This document shows, piece by piece, positions 58,972 to 64,000 of a DNA stretch of 64,000 nt. The notes beneath the pieces were generated by a model, which saw only the letters and a program-made list of their open reading frames with translations, ran no database searches and had not been told where the DNA came from. This DNA is from Adiantum capillus-veneris (lineage: Eukaryota > Streptophyta > Polypodiopsida > Polypodiales > Pteridaceae). The position numbers were made by a program, and so were the translations under genes. How positions within the stretch are numbered: position 1 is the first letter of the stretch; each line of letters starts with the position of its first letter. The stretch is from the NCBI GenBank assembly GCA_014529385.2, contig CM043943.1, forward strand, positions 100,587,355 through 100,651,354, read 5' to 3'.

Positions 58972-61677
58972 TTAATCCTTAAGAAGGGATGTCTCATCTG
59001 CCCAAGTAGCATCTTCTACAGGTAAATCCTTCCATAAGATATGATGTTCTTTGATGGATCTATTCCTAAGCTTTCTCTCTCGAGTTTCTAGGATAGTATC
59101 AGGTTGGAGTTGTAGAACATCTTGAGCAGGTAAAATGATTTGCTCATCATCAAGGACATGGTCAGGGTTATATACATAAGGTTTTAACAGACTTACATGA
59201 AATACATCATGCACTTTGAGATGAGAAGGGAGTTTTAGTCTATAAGCTTGATCACTTACAACCTTGATTATTTCGTAAGGTCCACAATATCGGTAGCTAA
59301 GCTTCTTACACATTCCGAGAGATAGATTGCTCTTTTTGGGCTTTACTCGTAAGAAAACTTTGTCACCTTCTTTGAAAACCTGATCAGATCTTTTTAAGTC
59401 GGCGTACTTCTTTTGTCGATCTTGAGCAGCTTGAATATCCCTTCGAATAGCTTTGGTTTGAGCTTCCATTTCTTCAAGCATTTTCTTTGAGGCTTCTACC
59501 CTTAGTGGGGTCAGAAAAGTTAAGAGGTGATAAAAATTCTTGACCATAAAGAGCATTAAAAGGTGTCATTCCAATACTTCTATGAGTAGAGGAACTGTAT
59601 GCATACTCTACCAAGGGTAGGTATTGAATCCACTTGTGAGGTTCCTTATTGCAGTAGGCTCTAAGGATGTCTTCAATTACTTGATTAACTCTTTCAGTTT
59701 GGCCATCAGTTTGAGGATGATAAGCAGTACTAAAACATAATTGGGTTCCAATAGCTTGAAACAATGATACCCAAAACTTTGAAGTAAACTTGGCATCACG
59801 ATCACTGATAATCCTCTTAGGTAAACCATGAAATCTGAAAACCTCCTTCACAAACAGACGAGCAATATCTGAAGCTGTAAAGGTTGTCTTGACTGAAATT
59901 AAGTGAGCCACTTTAGTAAGCAAGTCGACTATGACCATGATTGAATCATAGCCAGCGTGGACAGAAGGAAACCCGGTGATAAAGTCCATGCTAATACATT
60001 CCCATTTCATTTGGGGAATATCTAAAGGATGTAATTTACCTAGAATCTTTAGTCTCTCTGCCTTAATCCTTTGACAAGACAAACACTGCTTGACATAGCG
60101 AAGGACATCACCCTTCATACCTTGCCAATAGTAACTTCTGCGAATTGCATTGATGGTTTTGGCATAGCCTGGATGTCCTGAAGTTGGGCCATCATGTGCT
60201 TCATATAGGATAGCATTCCTTAGGGTAGAATCCTTAGGTATGCATAGTCGATTCCTATAGTAAATTTTCCCATCTTCTAAGGAGTAATGTAGAGGTTTAG
60301 GCTGATTTGATGATACCCTCTCTTCACGTAGGATACTAGCAAGCATCTGGTAATCTACATCTCTGACAGCAGCATAGGAGACCTTGTCTAAAATAGGGTT
60401 GTTAGCCATGGAAATTGCCCCCAAAAAAGCTTTACGTCTTAGGGCATCTGACACAACATTATCCTTACCTGGTCTAAATTTAATATCAAAATCATATTCT
60501 TGCATGAGCTCTATCCATCTCCTCTGTCTCATATTAAGGTTAGGTTGGGTAAAAATCCACTTAAGAATCTTGTGATCTGTTACCAATTGGAATTTGCGTC
60601 CCAATAGATAATGTTTCCATAGCTTGAGAGCATGAATAACTGCTAGCAATTCTAAATCATGTGTAGCATAATTCACTTCATGAATCCTAAGCTTCCGAGA
60701 AGTATAAGCTACAGGCCTTCCTTCTTGAGTAAGGACTCCTCCTAATGCACTCTTGGGTTATCAATTGCAGCATGTAGAGTTGCTCTTTCCTCTTGTTCTT
60801 CTCCCAATGTTGGTGCTCCTATGATAGCATTGACTCTGGCAGCCATTCCGCGCCCTCGACCTCGTCCTCCATTTCTTCCTCCACGATTTATTATTTGGCC
60901 TCGTCCTTTAGCTTGATTGGGTGGATTTGTTGCAGAGACTCGCCTAGGACATACATTCTTGAAATGTCCTAGCTCGTTGGATTCATAGCATCTAAGATCT
61001 GTATTTTAAGCTCCATTTGCTGAAGCTGCAACTACTGGATGAGTTTGGTGAACTGGGTGAACTTGCCTTTGGTTCCACATCATAGACCGTCCTCTCCTTC
61101 CAGCATTCCTTAAATTTCCATTTCGTACCCTTTGAGAGTTTGACATCTCTTTAGCTAAGGGTTTAACTCTTAAAAGAGAATTTTGTAAATTTACAGGCCT
61201 CATGGCTTCTAGACGAGTATTTAAAGGAGAATTTAGCCCTTGGCACAAACAGGCTACTTGTTGATCTGCGGTCATTGGCGGAGCATAGCGCCTAAGAGTT
61301 ACAAATTTGGAGTAGTATTCTTCCACTGTAAGATGAAACTGATGTAAGTTGAAGAATTCATTCATCTTAAGGGATTCGTGTGCAGGTGGAAGATAACGTC
61401 CTTTGACAGCATACTTAATGTCTTCCCAAGTTTGAGTGTTTTGAGCTACTTGGTTATCTTTGCAGTGTTGTTTCCACCAAAGCTTGGCATCCCCCGTGAG
61501 ACGAAACATAGCCAACATTGCCTGGTTATCGGGAGTAGTACCAGCAGCAACAAAATAATCCTCCATCTCTTCGAGCCACACTTCAGCATCGCGCTCAACT
61601 AGGGCTCCTTCCCCTTTCAAAGAGGGAAGTTTAGCTTGCTTGAGAAGTAGCTTTTTCTCTTGAAGAGATGTATACAC
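58972..61677 (-). pseudogene. Gypsy C gag and pol regions
   Basis: gag occupies the right part and RNase H, integrase and chromodomain-like regions the left part, in the usual Ty3/gypsy order. The integrase region at 60676-59474 is one long open frame of 400 codons, which suggests recent activity for this family. The element as a whole is incomplete and broken. Confidence 0.85.
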
Positions 61678-61859
61678 CGCACTCTGTGCAATATAGATTA
61701 AGTAAAACTTTATTGGATACTCTAACTTTAATCCACTTTAAGGCAAGACTTGATCAGACAATAATACAAACAAAAGATAATATTAATCCAAACTTTATTT
61801 ATATACACATTATTTACTACCAAGGTTGGTCGTCTTTAGGTACAAGGATTGTAATGTCT

Positions 61860-62252
61860 CTATATTTTGAGTTTAGTGACTACAAAAGGATAGGCTAAAG
61901 AATCAAAATAATAAGTTTCCTTTGACCCTTGAAAGCTACGAGATACACATATGGGTCGAATCCTACCACCATGGATAACTTTTGTAACTTGGTTATAGAC
62001 CCATTGAGTTTGAGATATCTTTTCTCCTCCCAAGGTAATGGTAGCATCTGGATTCTTAGTACCAATGAAAAGATACACTTCGATGACTTTTAACTCCTCT
62101 GCCCAACGAAGTTTCTTAAGATTGGTATCCATGCACCATATCTTGTCAGCATCGATGGTATAGATTCCTCCAGATGGACTCCAGTTGATACCCCATCCTC
62201 TATGCACCCTTGGAATAGGTGGTGCAAACACCCTATCCAAAATCATCATCAC
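61860..62252 (-). CDS. Extra open frame in the gypsy C leader
   Basis: A 130-codon frame between the primer site and gag, with a tryptophan-rich start (GWGINWSPSGGIYTID) and a possible beta-rich body (VYLFIGTKNPDATITLGG). It resembles no retroelement part that I know. It may be a leader ORF particular to this lineage, a captured host fragment, or chance. Confidence 0.3.
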   Translation of the reverse strand: MMMILDRVFAPPIPRVHRGWGINWSPSGGIYTIDADKIWCMDTNLKKLRWAEELKVIEVYLFIGTKNPDATITLGGEKISQTQWVYNQVTKVIHGGRIRPICVSRSFQGSKETYYFDSLAYPFVVTKLKI

Positions 62253-62481
62253 CCTTTTTCGAAACTAATAATTTGGTGATTGGCATGCATTTTCAAACAT
62301 GATGGTGAACACCTGGAATTTCAGGTAGGTTGAATGAACATTTTCCTGTACCAGGAAAGTTCAGTCTTCAATACCATATAAAAACTCAAAACAATTTTTC
62401 TAGGTTCTTCTATTATTTCAAACATTCGCATCCTTCAATATCCAAACATCAATCTAAAAATATCCCCAAGCTTTAACCTAA

Positions 62482-62493
62482 GCTCTAATACCA
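62482..62493 (-). other. Gypsy C primer-binding site
   Basis: Reads TGGTATTAGAGC on the minus strand, an initiator Met-tRNA type site, three bases inside the 5' LTR. Confidence 0.75.
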
Positions 62494-62496
62494 GTG

Positions 62497-64000
62497 TGAG
62501 GTCCCTGCCCCTTGTCGAGAGGAGCGGAGTACCTTTGATAGGTCTCCAATCCTGATAAGGAAAAACCAACGGACATTGCCTTAGCTACTACGTAGCCACG
62601 GGCATGAACCGTTAGTGGAGGATTGGTCCTATCTCGCTATGGCGGAGCGTGACCACCATAACCCTATCTAAAAACTATCTATAATCAATTATACCTAAAA
62701 GTATAAATCTTAGAGTGGCCAACCTGTGTGCTTTTTTCTCCATGTTTCAGAAGCACAGCCGCCAAGGTTTGTCTCTTTTAAGATTTATGACTAAAAAAAA
62801 AATTCTAGCATTGGAAAGTTACCCGACTCATCGGGTCCACCCGTCCATAGAATGATACCGTCGGGGTATCATTCTCCCACTTTCCACACCACACTCACCC
62901 TTCTTTTGTTATCTAATTACTACCACACTGTTTAAGCATACATGTTCCTTTACTTTATTTATGATACTGGTTCGTTAAAACAGCCCTTCAAATAGTATCA
63001 TAAACAATTGTCAAACAAGAAGTCGTCCAATTTTAAACCAACAACCCTTGGATTAGGTTCACTCAAGAATCTCTACTAACGCTATTATGTCCGATCGGTA
63101 TATACATTATTTATAAAAACCCTTGTCCTCATGAGCATCCCATACCGCTCGACAAGTACTCGTTGTGCTAATCTGGACGTACTCCCGTCACAGCAACAAC
63201 GGTGCCAATCTGGGCGTCATCCTCATGCCACAGTAAAACAAAACTGTAGTATCCACCTGGGCCAATCTAGGTGTACTCACACCACAGCATCAGCGGTGCC
63301 ATCTCACGCCTCGGCAACTGCCACATAATACCAGCGCTAATAAGTAGAGATACTTGAGAAAAACCATACCGAAGGTTTTGGACAAATATTCTTTCCTATA
63401 GCAACCAGTTTAACCAGACAATCTTTCCTACTTGTCAAACATATGACGCGTTTCTTGGGGTTAAGCCCCATGGTTTCGGTCCGTGTTTTCTTTTCATAAG
63501 GTAAATAATATATTCCTATGGTCTCGCATATGCAATGATGCATAACTTGAAATTGCAATACTAACATGTACCATAGCTCCGATTGGTCCGATTGGTGGAG
63601 ACATAGCATTTTTCACAGGGATTCCACCGTTACTTGTACCAACTTCATGATCATTAGCACCTTGGGTTCGAGCATGCTTTGGAGCCATTTTTTTTTGTAC
63701 TACACTTATGTTATACACTTAGAACTTTAAATTCGTCAATTTTCCTAGTAATCTCCTTGTTTTCAAAGAGAGTCTGTAATTTGAACCCTCGTCAACTCGG
63801 ATTCACACTTAGTGTTGTTGTTTTACATCTAATTTCTATACATCAAATATTAGCTAATCGTAATTAATCAAAAAATAAATGTGTAAACTATGAGTGAAAG
63901 TTTAGGAATACATTACTTTTCTGCTTCACATTTCTAATCCAATTCTAACTTCAATTTCTATACTTCAACTAAATCAATTTTTAGTATTATTCAAAATTCT
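62497..64000 (-). repeat. Gypsy C 5' LTR (right), partial
   Basis: Matches 56313 onward for about 1.47 kb, including the MAPKHARTQG open frame (63494-63718). The match fades at about 63970, just before the window ends. Confidence 0.85.

Larger units (their letters stand above)
56313..64000 (-). mobile_element. Ty3/gypsy element C (chromovirus type), extends past the window
   Basis: A minus-strand element with long LTRs: the left (3') LTR is 56313-58921 and the right (5') LTR starts at about 62497 and runs off the window. Internal parts seen, right to left: a leader with an extra open frame, gag (about 61677-61006, with WWKQHCKDNQVAQN and a zinc knuckle near 60970), RNase H, the integrase zinc finger and core (SDRDAKF, YHPQTDGQTERVNQ) and a chromodomain-like C-terminus (ILETRERKLRNRSI, WADETSLL). 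It is incomplete and has several breaks. The LTRs differ by a few percent by eye, so it is older than the copia element. Confidence 0.88.

Noticed and set aside
1-64000. tRNA, rRNA or riboswitch genes
   Set aside because: None could be recognised by eye; only short tRNA-complementary primer sites of retroelements were found.

Overview
The window looks like nuclear DNA of a land plant with a large, repeat-rich genome. The evidence is plant-type Ty1/copia and Ty3/gypsy elements with initiator-Met-tRNA primer sites, GT-AG introns, long satellite arrays and very few intact genes. A fern or another non-angiosperm plant is my best guess, but this is an inference from style and not a proven assignment. 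Almost everything here is mobile DNA or its cargo, and most coding regions are decayed.

The main object is a 38.2-kb DNA element at 2145-40370. It starts and ends with an imperfect inverted repeat (AAGACCATA at each tip, about 21 of the first 27 positions matching) and is flanked on both sides by ACTA. It sits inside the reverse-transcriptase region of Ty3/gypsy element A: that element's gag, protease and the first part of its RT lie to the right (40371-43841), and the rest of its pol lies to the left (1-2144). The 38-kb element carries (i) a plus-strand gene at 36878-40102 with a DUF7869-like, probably DDE/RNase-H-type, transposase-like domain; (ii) a minus-strand gene whose exons at 24741-22083 encode a ParB/DGQHR-like module and splice in phase to a terminal SET-domain exon (19544-18988); and (iii) two more minus-strand terminal-type exons, each with an FCP1/NIF-like HAD domain (18351-11662 and 5594-4818), which begin in the same intron phase. 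Roughly half of the element is satellite built on GGTCCACCACTTGTCCAA. The satellite fills the introns and lies in opposite orientation in the left and right arms. A young Ty1/copia element (12500-17985, TSD TAATA) split one HAD exon. The order of insertion was therefore gypsy A, then the 38-kb element, then copia.

From 43.9 to 51.2 kb there is a compact cluster. It holds a truncated terminal exon, an unrecognised plus-strand gene with a TATA box (44378-45943), a foldback/MITE-like hairpin, a LINE ORF1-like fragment between CT tracts, a divergent histone H3-like gene (48037-47316, minus), and a second transposase-like gene (51189-48257, minus). This may be part of another cargo-carrying DNA transposon that gypsy A interrupted.

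The right end holds a degraded Ty3/gypsy element B (about 51867-55460, plus strand) and a chromodomain-bearing Ty3/gypsy element C (56313 to beyond 64000, minus strand) with LTRs of about 2.6 kb.

The unusual theme is chromatin- and enzyme-type cargo (SET, ParB-like, HAD phosphatase-like, histone H3-like) next to transposase-like genes. All family names come from motif recognition by eye; no database search was possible.
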